A stretch of 14,511 bases of DNA, taken from assembly GCA_002762705.1 (NCBI GenBank), contig PCVE01000131.1, positions 1 through 14,511 of the forward strand, written 5' to 3'. A program made the translations under genes and the position numbers. A model generated the notes under the pieces. The model did not search any database, was not told the origin of the DNA, and worked only from the letters and a program-made list of their open reading frames with translations. The stretch comes from Candidatus Woesearchaeota archaeon CG11_big_fil_rev_8_21_14_0_20_43_8 (GTDB lineage Archaea; Nanobdellota; Nanobdellia; Woesearchaeales; CG08-08-20-14). Of the stretch, positions 6,088 to 13,076 are shown piece after piece. Position 1 is the stretch's first letter. Each line of letters opens with the position of its first letter.

Positions 6088-6546
6088 ATGGATTGGGTCA
6101 ACGACTTTGAAACAGAAATGCGGCGTATCCGTTCAGAGATGGATCGCGTATTTGATTCATTCACAAGAAGAAGCCAGATACCACACCAGGCGATAGAGAG
6201 CAAAAAAGAATTGCTCAAATTCAGAGATCCTGTCGTCCATAAAGCAGAAGACAAAGATAATTATCTGGTCTCGATCGAACTACCAGGCGCAAAAACCACA
6301 GATATCAATCTGACTGCGCTTGGAAATGAATTGACTTTGATCGTGAAATCAAAGAGAAGCGATGAACAGAACAACAAAAACAGCAGGACCAGCATATACA
6401 CATCACATGAATTCCATAAAGTCCTTAGTCTTCCGCCAGGGACAAACGCAAAGGACGCAAAAGCGAGATACAAAAACGGCATGCTGAAGATAGAATTGCC
6501 AAAAAAGACGCTCAACAAACCAAGACGTCTGAAGATCGATGATTGA
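6088..6546 (+). CDS. hsp20: Small heat-shock protein Hsp20 (alpha-crystallin family)
   Basis: ATP-independent holdase chaperone of 152 residues that keeps unfolding proteins soluble for the DnaK system encoded behind it. A variable N-terminal arm (about 1-45, MDWVNDFETEMRRIRSEMDR) is followed by an alpha-crystallin domain (about 46-140) with IELPGA, the FHKVLSLPPGT strand and the hallmark AKARYKNGMLKIELPKK. The C-terminal extension is short, ending RRLKIDD, so the usual isoleucine-X-isoleucine/valine docking motif is reduced at best. The start at 6088 follows GAGGTG by 7 bases; a GTG at 6052 is too near the expected transcription start. It is the first gene of the operon, with grpE 14 bases downstream. 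Confidence 0.95.
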   Translation: MDWVNDFETEMRRIRSEMDRVFDSFTRRSQIPHQAIESKKELLKFRDPVVHKAEDKDNYLVSIELPGAKTTDINLTALGNELTLIVKSKRSDEQNNKNSRTSIYTSHEFHKVLSLPPGTNAKDAKARYKNGMLKIELPKKTLNKPRRLKIDD

Positions 6547-6560
6547 AAGGAGAATGACAG

Positions 6561-7088
6561 ATGAAGAAAAAAAAGGAAGACGATCAAAAAAAAGAGTTTG
6601 AAGATCTGAAAAAAGAGAAGATAGAACTCATCGACCAGTTGCAACGATTACAGGCAGAATTTGAGAATTACAAGAAAAGGACAGATAAAGAGAATCAACG
6701 CTTCCGTGAATGCGCAAAAAAAGATATGGTCGCAGCATTGCTGCCGATAGTAGATTCATTTGAATCATCATTAAAACACAAAGACAAGCCAGAAGAATAT
6801 ATCAAAGGCACGGAGATGATCTTCACACAGTTATCGCAATTGCTCAAGAAAGAAGGATTGTCCAGGATCGAATGCCTCGGAAAAAGATTCAATCCGTATG
6901 AGCATGAAGTCATGCTTGTCGAAGAGGGTGAGAAAGAGGATGACCTCATACTGGATGAATTCCAAAGTGGCTACAAATTCAAGGACCTGATAATAAGGCA
7001 TGCAAAAGTTAAGATATCAAAAAAGAAAGATGATGCCAATGATAACAAAAACGACAAAGCTGAAAGATATACTGAAAGACAAGCATGA
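6561..7088 (+). CDS. grpE: Nucleotide exchange factor GrpE
   Basis: GrpE (175 residues) releases ADP from DnaK. It has a charged N-terminus, a long coiled coil (about 10-60, LKKEKIELIDQLQRLQAEFENYKKR), the DMVAALLPIVDSFESSL segment and the C-terminal beta domain with FNPYEHEVM, DDLILDEFQSGYKFKDLIIRHAKVKIS. The tail is rich in Asn, Asp and Lys. AGGAG at 6548-6552 lies 8 bases before the ATG. The last 59 bases overlap the next gene in another frame, which suggests coupled translation. Length is close to the usual 170-200 residues. Confidence 0.95.
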   Translation: MKKKKEDDQKKEFEDLKKEKIELIDQLQRLQAEFENYKKRTDKENQRFRECAKKDMVAALLPIVDSFESSLKHKDKPEEYIKGTEMIFTQLSQLLKKEGLSRIECLGKRFNPYEHEVMLVEEGEKEDDLILDEFQSGYKFKDLIIRHAKVKISKKKDDANDNKNDKAERYTERQA

Positions 7089-7587
7089 GTGCAGGCAATG
7101 TGGGCATTGCTGCAGTTTCGGTTCAGGTTTTTTGGTAGGTGATGATAAAAAAAGGATCGCAAGATTCCTGGAGATAGAAGAAGAGGCGCTTGAAAAAGTG
7201 TATCTTGAAGAAGTGAAAAAATTCAACACGACAAGACACCGACCAAAGCTCATCAAAGAGAATGAGCTGCCACACGGAAGATGCGTTTTCCTAAAAGGGA
7301 AAAAATGCTCTATCCATGAAGTGAAGCCGCTCCAATGCAAAGTCAGCAATTATGGAAAAAGCGGAGATGACATCAATGAATGGTTCCACTTGAACTATTT
7401 TGTAGATGTCAATGATCCACAGTCCATCAGAGAATGGACAGAACATGTCAGATCACGTGATGGCAAAACCATCCCCGGCGGAAGACCTGAAGAACTTGTA
7501 AAAGACAAAAAGAAGCTCCGCGAGATAAAATCATATTCAGATATGAAATACGACAAAAACAAGATCAGAGACAATGCGTTCTCCTGA
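7030..7587 (+). CDS. YkgJ-type cysteine-cluster protein in the chaperone operon
   Basis: This is a protein of about 185 residues with the cysteine pattern of the YkgJ / putative zinc- or iron-binding family (UPF0153-like): CRQCGHCC at Cys21, 24, 27, 28, then Cys85, then CSIHEVKPLQC at Cys93 and Cys103. Seven cysteines would bind Zn or an Fe-S cluster; the function of the family is not established. The rest is charged, with a lysine-rich C-terminal helix. Start choice is uncertain: ATGs at 7000, 7030, 7033 and 7039 are all inside the grpE tail, none with a strong Shine-Dalgarno sequence; 7030 gives the usual short lead into CxxC. It ends 13 bases before dnaK and must be co-transcribed with it. 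No such gene belongs to the standard DnaK operon. Confidence 0.85.
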   Translation: MMPMITKTTKLKDILKDKHECRQCGHCCSFGSGFLVGDDKKRIARFLEIEEEALEKVYLEEVKKFNTTRHRPKLIKENELPHGRCVFLKGKKCSIHEVKPLQCKVSNYGKSGDDINEWFHLNYFVDVNDPQSIREWTEHVRSRDGKTIPGGRPEELVKDKKKLREIKSYSDMKYDKNKIRDNAFS

Positions 7588-7600
7588 TCGGAGGAAAAAA

Positions 7601-9478
7601 ATGGCAAAAATAATCGGAATCGATCTAGGGACAAGCAATTCTGCAGCGGCAGTGCTTGAAGGCGGAAAGCCAAGGATCATACCATCAGCAGAAGGTGCGA
7701 CAGCATATGGAAAAGCTTTTCCATCAGTGGTCGCCTTCTCAAAAGACGGACAGATGCTTGTCGGTGAACCAGCAAGAAGACAGGCAGTCAGCAATCCGGA
7801 AGGGACAATCGAAGCCGCGAAAAGACAGATGGGCACATCCCATAAATACAAAGTCAAAGGCAAGGAATATACACCACAGCAGATCTCGGCATTCATATTA
7901 AAGAAGATCAAAGAAGACGCAGAGAATTTCCTCGGCGACAAAGTAGAGAAAGCAGTCATCACTGTCCCTGCTTATTTCGATGACAACCAAAGACAGGCGA
8001 CTAAAGATGCAGGCACCATCGCGGGCCTTGAAGTGATCAGGATAGTGAACGAACCGACAGCAGCTTCGCTCGCATATGGTCTCGATAAATCAGATAAAGA
8101 CCATAAGATTCTTGTATTCGACCTTGGCGGCGGAACACTCGATGTCACCATAATGGAATTCGGCGAGGGTGTCTTCGAGGTCAAATCGACTTCTGGTGAT
8201 ACGAAACTCGGCGGAACTGATATGGATAGAGTGATGGTCGATTACATCACAAGCGAATTCAAGAAGACAGAAGGGATCGACCTAAGAAACGACAAGACTG
8301 CAATGCAACGACTTAGAGAGGCTGCAGAGAAGGCGAAGATCGAACTTTCGACAGTCGTAGAGACAGACATCAATCTTCCGTTTATCACAGCCAACCAGGA
8401 CGGACCAAAGCACTTGCAGATGAAAATGAATCGTGCGAAGCTTGATGAGCTTGTGCGGCCACTCATAGATAAATGCGGCGGACCGATCAAACAGGCGATC
8501 GATGACGCGAAACTGACTTATAAGGATATAGATAAGATAATCCTTGTCGGCGGACCGACCAGGATGCCGATTGTCCAGAAATATGTCGAAGACATGGTGA
8601 AAGCGAAATCTGAGAGAGGCGTCGATCCGATGGAATGTGTCGCGATGGGCGCAGCTATCCAGGCAGGAGTTCTCGCCGGTGAAGTCAAAGATGTCTTATT
8701 GCTTGATGTCACACCACTCTCGTTAGGACTTGAGACACTTGGTGGGGTCTTCACAAAGCTTATCGACAGGAACACGACTGTGCCGACAAAGAAATCACAG
8801 ATATTCAGCACAGCTGCCGATAACCAGACTGCGGTCACGATCAGGGTCGGCCAGGGAGAGAGACCGATGTTCGGCGACAACAAAGAGCTTGGCAGATTCG
8901 ATCTCATAGGCATTCCGCCAGCACCGCGAGGCATACCGCAGATCGAAGTATCGTTCGATATCGACGCAAACGGCATAGTGCATGTCGCTGCAAAGGATCT
9001 TGGCACTGGAAAAGAGCAGTCTGTGAAGATAACAGCGACACAGAAACTCAGCGAAGAAGAGATCGAACGAATGAAGAAAGAGGCAGAAGTGCACGCTGAA
9101 GAGGACAAGATAAGAAAAGAAGAAGTAGAGACCATAAATCAGGCCGACACTTTCGTGTTCTCAAGCGAAAAGCTTTTCAAGGATTTCGAAGGTAAGGTAG
9201 ATTCAAAGGAGCTTGAAGATGTCAAAAAAGATGTCGAAGAGCTAAAGAAACTGCTTGAGCCTGAGAAGAAGGATGTGCCTACGATCAAGAAAGCCATGGA
9301 TGGACTCAACCAGAAGATACAGAAACTGTCGACTGAGCTCTACCAGAAAGTGGCGCAGGAACAGCAGGCAGCGCAAGGTGCTGGTGCTTCTGAAGGAGCA
9401 TCTGACGACAGCAAGAAGGACGAGAAAGTGGTCGATGCTGACTTCGAGGTAAAGGACAAGAAGAAAAATAAGAAGTGA
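7601..9478 (+). CDS. dnaK: Molecular chaperone DnaK (Hsp70)
   Basis: ATP-driven folding chaperone of 625 residues. The nucleotide-binding domain shows GIDLGTSNS (phosphate loop 1), AAKRQMGT, VITVPAYFDDNQRQATKDAG, NEPTAASLAYG, FDLGGGTLDVTI and ILVGGPTRMP. The linker DVLLLDVTPLSLG joins a substrate-binding domain (TTVPTKKSQIFSTA, GIPPAPRGIPQIEVSFDIDANGI), a helical lid and a Lys-rich tail VVDADFEV...KKKNKK. The insert of Gram-negative DnaK after AAKRQMGT is absent. From memory it is closest to Thermoplasma-like archaeal DnaK. The start at 7601 has GGAGG 6 bases upstream and yields MAKIIGIDLG; an in-frame ATG at 7574 would overlap the previous gene. It partners with GrpE and DnaJ from the same operon. 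Confidence 0.98.
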   Translation: MAKIIGIDLGTSNSAAAVLEGGKPRIIPSAEGATAYGKAFPSVVAFSKDGQMLVGEPARRQAVSNPEGTIEAAKRQMGTSHKYKVKGKEYTPQQISAFILKKIKEDAENFLGDKVEKAVITVPAYFDDNQRQATKDAGTIAGLEVIRIVNEPTAASLAYGLDKSDKDHKILVFDLGGGTLDVTIMEFGEGVFEVKSTSGDTKLGGTDMDRVMVDYITSEFKKTEGIDLRNDKTAMQRLREAAEKAKIELSTVVETDINLPFITANQDGPKHLQMKMNRAKLDELVRPLIDKCGGPIKQAIDDAKLTYKDIDKIILVGGPTRMPIVQKYVEDMVKAKSERGVDPMECVAMGAAIQAGVLAGEVKDVLLLDVTPLSLGLETLGGVFTKLIDRNTTVPTKKSQIFSTAADNQTAVTIRVGQGERPMFGDNKELGRFDLIGIPPAPRGIPQIEVSFDIDANGIVHVAAKDLGTGKEQSVKITATQKLSEEEIERMKKEAEVHAEEDKIRKEEVETINQADTFVFSSEKLFKDFEGKVDSKELEDVKKDVEELKKLLEPEKKDVPTIKKAMDGLNQKIQKLSTELYQKVAQEQQAAQGAGASEGASDDSKKDEKVVDADFEVKDKKKNKK

Positions 9479-9485
9479 ACCGATA

Positions 9486-10583
9486 ATGGCTGAAAAGGAC
9501 TACTACGCATTGCTTGGCGTCGAGAAAGGTGCAAGCAAGGAAGAGATCAAGAAAGCATACAAAAGGCTTGCCAAGAGATATCATCCCGACATCAATAAAG
9601 AAGACGATGCCAGCCATAAGTTTAAGGAGATAAATGAGGCGGCCTCTGTGCTTCTTGATGACAAGAAGAAAGAGCAGTACGACCAGTTCGGCACCGCAGA
9701 TTTCTCCGGTTTCCAAGGAGGCATGGGCGGTTTCGACTTCGGTGGCATGGGAGATATCTTCGACCAGTTCTTCGGCGGCGCCTTCGGTGGAGGCAGCAGG
9801 AGAAGCAGGAGGCGTGGTCCAAGCCGTGGATCAGACTTGATCTATGAATTGACTATAACCCTTGAAGAAGCAGCGCAGGGACTCAAGAAAGAGATAAGGA
9901 TCCCCCGACTCGATAGGTGCTCGAAGTGCGATGGAAAAGGCGCGGAGAACGCATCAGATATAGTCAACTGCCAGAAATGTGATGGAAACGGTCAGGTCAG
10001 AGTCTCAAGAAGGACTCCATTTGGCGTCTTCTCATCGACATCAACATGTCCAGATTGCAGAGGGCAAGGCCAGACCTTCAGAAAAGCATGTCCCGATTGC
10101 CATGGAACAGGAAGGATGAAAACAGAGCAGACTGTCGTCGTCACAATCCCTGCCGGCATCGACAATGGGAATCGATTGAGACTTTCTGGAGAAGGCGAAG
10201 CCGGTGAACGTGGCGCCCAGAGTGGCGACCTATATGTCGAAGTATTTGTAACAGAGCATGACAAGTTCGTCAGGGAAGGAGACAGCATATTTTATGAGAT
10301 ACCAATCTCTTTTGCGCTTGCTGCACTTGGCGGCGAGATAGAAGTCCCTACATTGATTGATGACGATGCGAAACTGAAGATACCTGCTGGTACCCAGACA
10401 GGTACAGTATTCCGGTTAAAAGACCTCGGTATGCCGCGGATCAATTATTCTGGCAGAGGTCCACAGATGATCAAGGTGAATATCGAAGTGCCGACCAGGC
10501 TTTCTGCAAAACAGAAGGAATATCTGCGTCAGTTCGAGAAAGAGAACACAAGCGGCGGATTCTTCAAGAAATTATTCACATGA
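9486..10583 (+). CDS. dnaJ: Co-chaperone DnaJ (type I Hsp40)
   Basis: DnaJ (365 residues) delivers clients to DnaK and stimulates its ATPase. It is a complete type I protein: J domain (1-68) with His33-Pro34-Asp35, a Gly/Phe-rich region (72-105) followed by an unusually basic GSRRSRRRGPSRG stretch, four zinc motifs CSKCDGKG, CQKCDGNG, CPDCRGQG and CPDCHGTG (cysteines 145, 148, 162, 165, 188, 191, 202, 205), then two C-terminal beta domains (VVVTIPAGIDNGNRLRLSGEG, DLYVEVFV). It begins 7 bases after the dnaK stop. As the last operon gene, it is followed by an 11-bp inverted repeat. Confidence 0.98.
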   Translation: MAEKDYYALLGVEKGASKEEIKKAYKRLAKRYHPDINKEDDASHKFKEINEAASVLLDDKKKEQYDQFGTADFSGFQGGMGGFDFGGMGDIFDQFFGGAFGGGSRRSRRRGPSRGSDLIYELTITLEEAAQGLKKEIRIPRLDRCSKCDGKGAENASDIVNCQKCDGNGQVRVSRRTPFGVFSSTSTCPDCRGQGQTFRKACPDCHGTGRMKTEQTVVVTIPAGIDNGNRLRLSGEGEAGERGAQSGDLYVEVFVTEHDKFVREGDSIFYEIPISFALAALGGEIEVPTLIDDDAKLKIPAGTQTGTVFRLKDLGMPRINYSGRGPQMIKVNIEVPTRLSAKQKEYLRQFEKENTSGGFFKKLFT

Positions 10584-10625
10584 GTAATATTATATAGAGA
10601 ATGATTTATTTTCAATAGGGATATT

Positions 10626-10679
10626 AAAACCTTTTTGCTGCTTGTGAATTTATATGCTTTGCGAAAAAAAAAAGGTTTT
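10626..10679 (+). terminator. Inverted repeat after dnaJ, possible operon terminator
   Basis: AAAACCTTTTT (10626-10636) and AAAAAGGTTTT (10669-10679) are perfect 11-base complements separated by 32 bases, lying 43 bases after the dnaJ stop. The T-rich arms and downstream TTTTG segments could end transcription. A promoter-proximal role for tfb is less likely, as its TATA box is further right. Confidence 0.4.
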
Positions 10680-10704
10680 GTTTATAAATCTTTTGTCAAA
10701 AAAA

Positions 10705-10719
10705 CGAAAAGTTTAAATA
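10705..10719 (+). promoter_or_regulatory. BRE/TATA promoter of tfb
   Basis: CGAAAAG (10705-10711) plus TTTAAATA (10712-10719) is a textbook BRE and TATA box. A second TATA-like TATATAAA lies at 10736-10743. Starts are expected near 10742 and 10766, so the tfb leader is about 70-95 bases, much longer than at the leaderless genes here. Confidence 0.65.
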
Positions 10720-10834
10720 TACCACACTATACTACTATATAAACCTTTGTTATTATTATGTTGTCCACACAAGGATAGCACAATGGATGTTTTAGTAACA
10801 ATAGTATAGAAACTATAGGTCATGGTGATAAAAA

Positions 10835-11767
10835 ATGTCTTCATACATAAAAAAATGCCCAGAATGCGGCGGAATAAACCTTTTTATCAATAGAGAAAAA
10901 GGCGAGATAATCTGTAAAGACTGCGGTCTTGTCCTGGAAGACAAGATGGTCGATTTCTCCCAGGAATGGAGAGAGTTCGACGGCGACGAAGCTGACAGGA
11001 AACGAAGGACAGGAGCCCCGATGACATACACGCAGTATGACCAGGGTCTTGGAACAGAAGTCGGCCAGAAAGCTGATCTTTATCAATTAGGCAGAAAAGA
11101 AAGGAACAAGTTCTACCGCCTAAGAAAATGGCAGTACAGGATATCGACTGCTATTGAGAGAAACTTAAAGCTTGCTTTGTCTGAATTAAAGAGAGTGTCT
11201 TCTTATCTCAAATTGCCAGTCTCAGTAGAAGAAGAGGCGGCAAGGATCTATACACTCGCAGTACAGCGTGGTCTGGTCCGTGGACGAAGCATGGAATCTG
11301 TTGTTGCTGGATCACTTTATGCTGCATGCAGAAGACATGAAATCCCAAGAACACTTGATGAACTTTCTGAAGCTTCCGGTATCGAGAAGAAAGAGATTGG
11401 AAGGACATACAGATTCGTCACACGTGAACTTGGCATCACAATACTTCCAAGCAACCCAGCTGATTATATCGCAAGGTTCGCAAGCTCTTTGAAACTGAAT
11501 GCAGAGACTCAGTCAAAAGCAGTCGAGATACTTGACAAGGCGCAGAAGTCAGAACTCACTTCCGGCCGTGGTCCGACTGGTATCGCAGCTGCTGCTCTTT
11601 ATGTCAGCGCGCTTATCTTTGGTGAGAAGAGGACACAGCGTGAAGTCGCTGACATCGCTGGCGTCACAGAAGTCACGATAAGGAACCGATACAAAGAGCT
11701 TCTTGAGAAGCTTGACCTTGAAAAAGAGATCAAGAAAAGCAAGAAGAAAAAAGGCAAGAAGGATTAG
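10835..11767 (+). CDS. tfb: Transcription initiation factor B (TFB)
   Basis: TFB (310 residues) binds the BRE and TBP-TATA complex and recruits RNA polymerase. The N-terminal zinc ribbon has CPEC (Cys8, Cys11) and CKDC (Cys27, Cys30). The B-reader/linker region follows (SQEWREFDGDEADRKRRTG, then GLGTEVG). Two cyclin-fold repeats cover about 115-205 and 210-300, with ARIYTLAVQRGLVRGRSMESV, ACRRHEIPRTLDELSEASG in the first and GPTGIAAAALYVSAL, TQREVADIAGVTEVTIRNRYKEL in the second, whose helix-turn-helix reads the BRE. The tail is Lys-rich. GGTGAT (10824-10829) lies 5 bases before the ATG. The upstream BRE fits the factor's own binding site, so self-regulation is possible. Confidence 0.98.
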   Translation: MSSYIKKCPECGGINLFINREKGEIICKDCGLVLEDKMVDFSQEWREFDGDEADRKRRTGAPMTYTQYDQGLGTEVGQKADLYQLGRKERNKFYRLRKWQYRISTAIERNLKLALSELKRVSSYLKLPVSVEEEAARIYTLAVQRGLVRGRSMESVVAGSLYAACRRHEIPRTLDELSEASGIEKKEIGRTYRFVTRELGITILPSNPADYIARFASSLKLNAETQSKAVEILDKAQKSELTSGRGPTGIAAAALYVSALIFGEKRTQREVADIAGVTEVTIRNRYKELLEKLDLEKEIKKSKKKKGKKD

Positions 11768-11800
11768 TTTTATCTCTTTTATTTTACTTCTGTTGTTTTA
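11768..11800 (+). terminator. T-rich terminator after tfb
   Basis: Directly after the tfb stop the plus strand has repeated T tracts (TTTTATCTCTTTTATTTTA, later TTGTTTTA), the usual archaeal termination signal. Another run of six T lies at 11857-11862. Between them TTGGGC occurs three times, with no evident role. Confidence 0.5.
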
Positions 11801-11888
11801 GGTTGGATACTTGGCTATGGGTGTGAGCTTTGGGCTATAAGTCTTGGGCTTTGATCTTTTTTCTTGGGCGTATTATTTATGTTTGAAG

Positions 11889-11956
11889 ACAATCCGTTTG
11901 AGCACGGATATCTTCCGAAAATTGACCATCACGTTATATTAAACACCTCCGACTAC
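11889..11956 (+). repeat. Duplicated promoter element, copy 1 (before the PIN gene)
   Basis: This 68-bp segment matches 13000-13067 at about 60 of 68 positions. It begins ACAATCCGTTTGAGCACGGA, contains CGGA-TATCT-TCCG, and includes a TATA box TTATATTA at 11934-11941. It ends 9 bases before the PIN-gene ATG at 11966, which fits leaderless transcription. It also lies in a short open frame (ATG 11879 to TAA 11957-11959, 26 codons), whose peptide resembles the one encoded by copy 2. Confidence 0.8.
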
Positions 11957-11965
11957 TAAGTTATC

Positions 11966-12370
11966 ATGAGAGCCTTATATCTTGATACAAACATTTTGAT
12001 GGATATTATCCTTGCAAGGAAAAACATCTTCAAAAAAGACATCAGCAAACATGCTGTTAAATTGATGTTTAGGACAATCAGTTGCGAATTTAAAATAATT
12101 ATTTCTACATGAACCCTTGCAGAGCTTTACAAAAATATCGATCCAAAAGATTCGAAGTTATTATTTGAGATGATAAAACATAAACTAAAAACAATTCAAT
12201 ACAATCAATCGGATATCATAAAAGCCAAAACAATATCTCCACATTATCAAGATGCGCTTCATGCCTTACTCGCTAAAAAGGCAAAGGCCGATATCCTCAT
12301 TACGCGAAACTTAGTCGATTTTCAAGGCATGAAAGATTTAATTAAGGCCGAACTTCCTGAGAATGTCTGA
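11966..12370 (+). pseudogene. PIN-domain (VapC-like) nuclease with an in-frame TGA
   Basis: The frame gives a PIN-domain protein of 134 residues interrupted once. PIN proteins are Mg-dependent RNases, often the toxin of VapBC pairs. Visible are the first acidic motif LDTNILMDII (Asp7), then IIST-stop-TLAELYK where family members usually have ISTWTLAEL with the second acidic residue, and DALHALLAKKAKADILITRNLVDF with the third and fourth. The stop is TGA at 12110-12112 (codon 49), one base from the expected TGG Trp codon. All else is intact, so inactivation looks recent, or a sequencing error is possible. Its promoter is copy 1 of the 68-bp repeat. No antitoxin gene precedes it. Its 3' end overlaps the opposing gene by 33 bases. 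Confidence 0.8.
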
Positions 12371-12913
12371 TTGGTCCATTGTTTTCAATTCTTCAATGAT
12401 TCGTCCAGACGCTATATTACCCAATTGATTACCTGAACCAGAAAAAGAAACTAATTTATCAAAAATTAAATTGTTTGGCACAATTTCATCAGGTAAAATA
12501 TCAATAATATTAGCATAAGCATCATGCAATTTGCTGAACTGTTCTTTTGAACACTTTTGTTCGAGGACCAAATCACATAAGCAACCAACCAGTATAATCA
12601 TATCGTTCTTAGATCCAATTATAATGTCATTTGCCTGCTTCAGCATTGTGTGTCTTATCAACCCCACTGATTCACTGATGATATCTTTGTTTTTGGTGTT
12701 GAAATCATTTGACACTAAGGAAAGTAATTCAGATGTTTTCCGTATAATCTCAGCCCTACATTTTTCAGAGTAAATGGTAGAATTCAAATTGAAGATTATC
12801 TCGTTCCGGATTCCACCCACAAAAAAATCACCATTATATTGAAAGGATTTGGAAGTACGAAGTGGCAAAGCACTAGATTCACGTGCAAGAAACTTTCGTT
12901 CTTTTTTTGTCAT
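12338..12913 (-). CDS. Unknown protein in the repeat-flanked cassette
   Basis: This 191-residue protein has no family I recognise. It starts with a basic stretch (MTKKERKFLARESS), then a predicted strand region (FQYNGDFFVGGIRNEIIFNL), and continues as amphipathic helices with four cysteines spread over the C-terminal two thirds. No signal peptide or membrane segment is seen. ATG 12913 is chosen over TTG 12934 because TATTTAAA at 12941-12948 (TTTAAATA on its strand) places the transcription start a few bases before this ATG. Codon use and composition are more AT-rich than in the housekeeping genes, suggesting acquisition. It converges on and overlaps the PIN pseudogene by 33 bases, and both lie between the 68-bp repeats. 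A link to the PIN gene is possible but not shown. Confidence 0.7.
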   Translation of the reverse strand: MTKKERKFLARESSALPLRTSKSFQYNGDFFVGGIRNEIIFNLNSTIYSEKCRAEIIRKTSELLSLVSNDFNTKNKDIISESVGLIRHTMLKQANDIIIGSKNDMIILVGCLCDLVLEQKCSKEQFSKLHDAYANIIDILPDEIVPNNLIFDKLVSFSGSGNQLGNIASGRIIEELKTMDQSDILRKFGLN

Positions 12914-12940
12914 GTTCGAAAACTTAATCAACAATCTAAG

Positions 12941-12948
12941 TATTTAAA
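12941..12948 (-). promoter_or_regulatory. TATA box of the unknown cassette gene
   Basis: TTTAAATA on the minus strand lies about 31 bases before ATG 12913. This is a good archaeal TATA match. Confidence 0.55.
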
Positions 12949-12964
12949 TTTTATCGTTGAAATC

Positions 12965-12977
12965 CGGAACATTTCCG
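12965..12977. repeat. Short inverted repeat upstream of the radC promoter element
   Basis: CGGAA and TTCCG flank CAT. The half-site TCCGAA recurs in both 68-bp repeat copies, so this may be an extra regulator site. Confidence 0.3.
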
Positions 12978-12999
12978 AATGCAAAAAAGCAGAGCAAAA

Positions 13000-13067
13000 A
13001 CAATCCGTTTGAGCACGGAGAATCTCCGAAAATAAACCATCACGTTATATTAAACACCTATGACTAC
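13000..13067 (+). repeat. Duplicated promoter element, copy 2 (before radC)
   Basis: This is the second copy of the 68-bp element. It contains a perfect 13-bp palindrome CGGAGA-A-TCTCCG (13016-13028), which is the part that differs most from copy 1, and a TATA box TTATATTA at 13045-13052. It ends 9 bases before the radC ATG at 13077, exactly the spacing of copy 1. The palindrome 17 bases upstream of the TATA box is a candidate regulator site. Confidence 0.8.
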
Positions 13068-13076
13068 CTTTGTTCC

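Noticed and set aside
7574..7600. Longer dnaK start at ATG 7574
   Set aside because: It overlaps the preceding gene and reads through the GGAGG site that serves ATG 7601.
8518..9135. 205-codon open frame on the minus strand opposite dnaK
   Set aside because: It lies wholly within DnaK and has low-complexity Ser/Phe composition with no motif.
11829..11870. Three spaced TTGGGC repeats as a possible CRISPR or regulator array
   Set aside because: The units are only six bases with irregular spacing in a low-complexity T/G-rich stretch.
12110..12112. TGA recoded as Trp or selenocysteine in the PIN gene
   Set aside because: TGA acts as the normal stop of several intact genes here (dnaK, grpE, dnaJ), and no selenocysteine insertion element was seen; a nonsense change is simpler.
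12957..13076. N-terminal extension of RadC from a TTG start
   Set aside because: It would translate the duplicated promoter element including the TATA box; the family N-terminus begins at ATG 13077.
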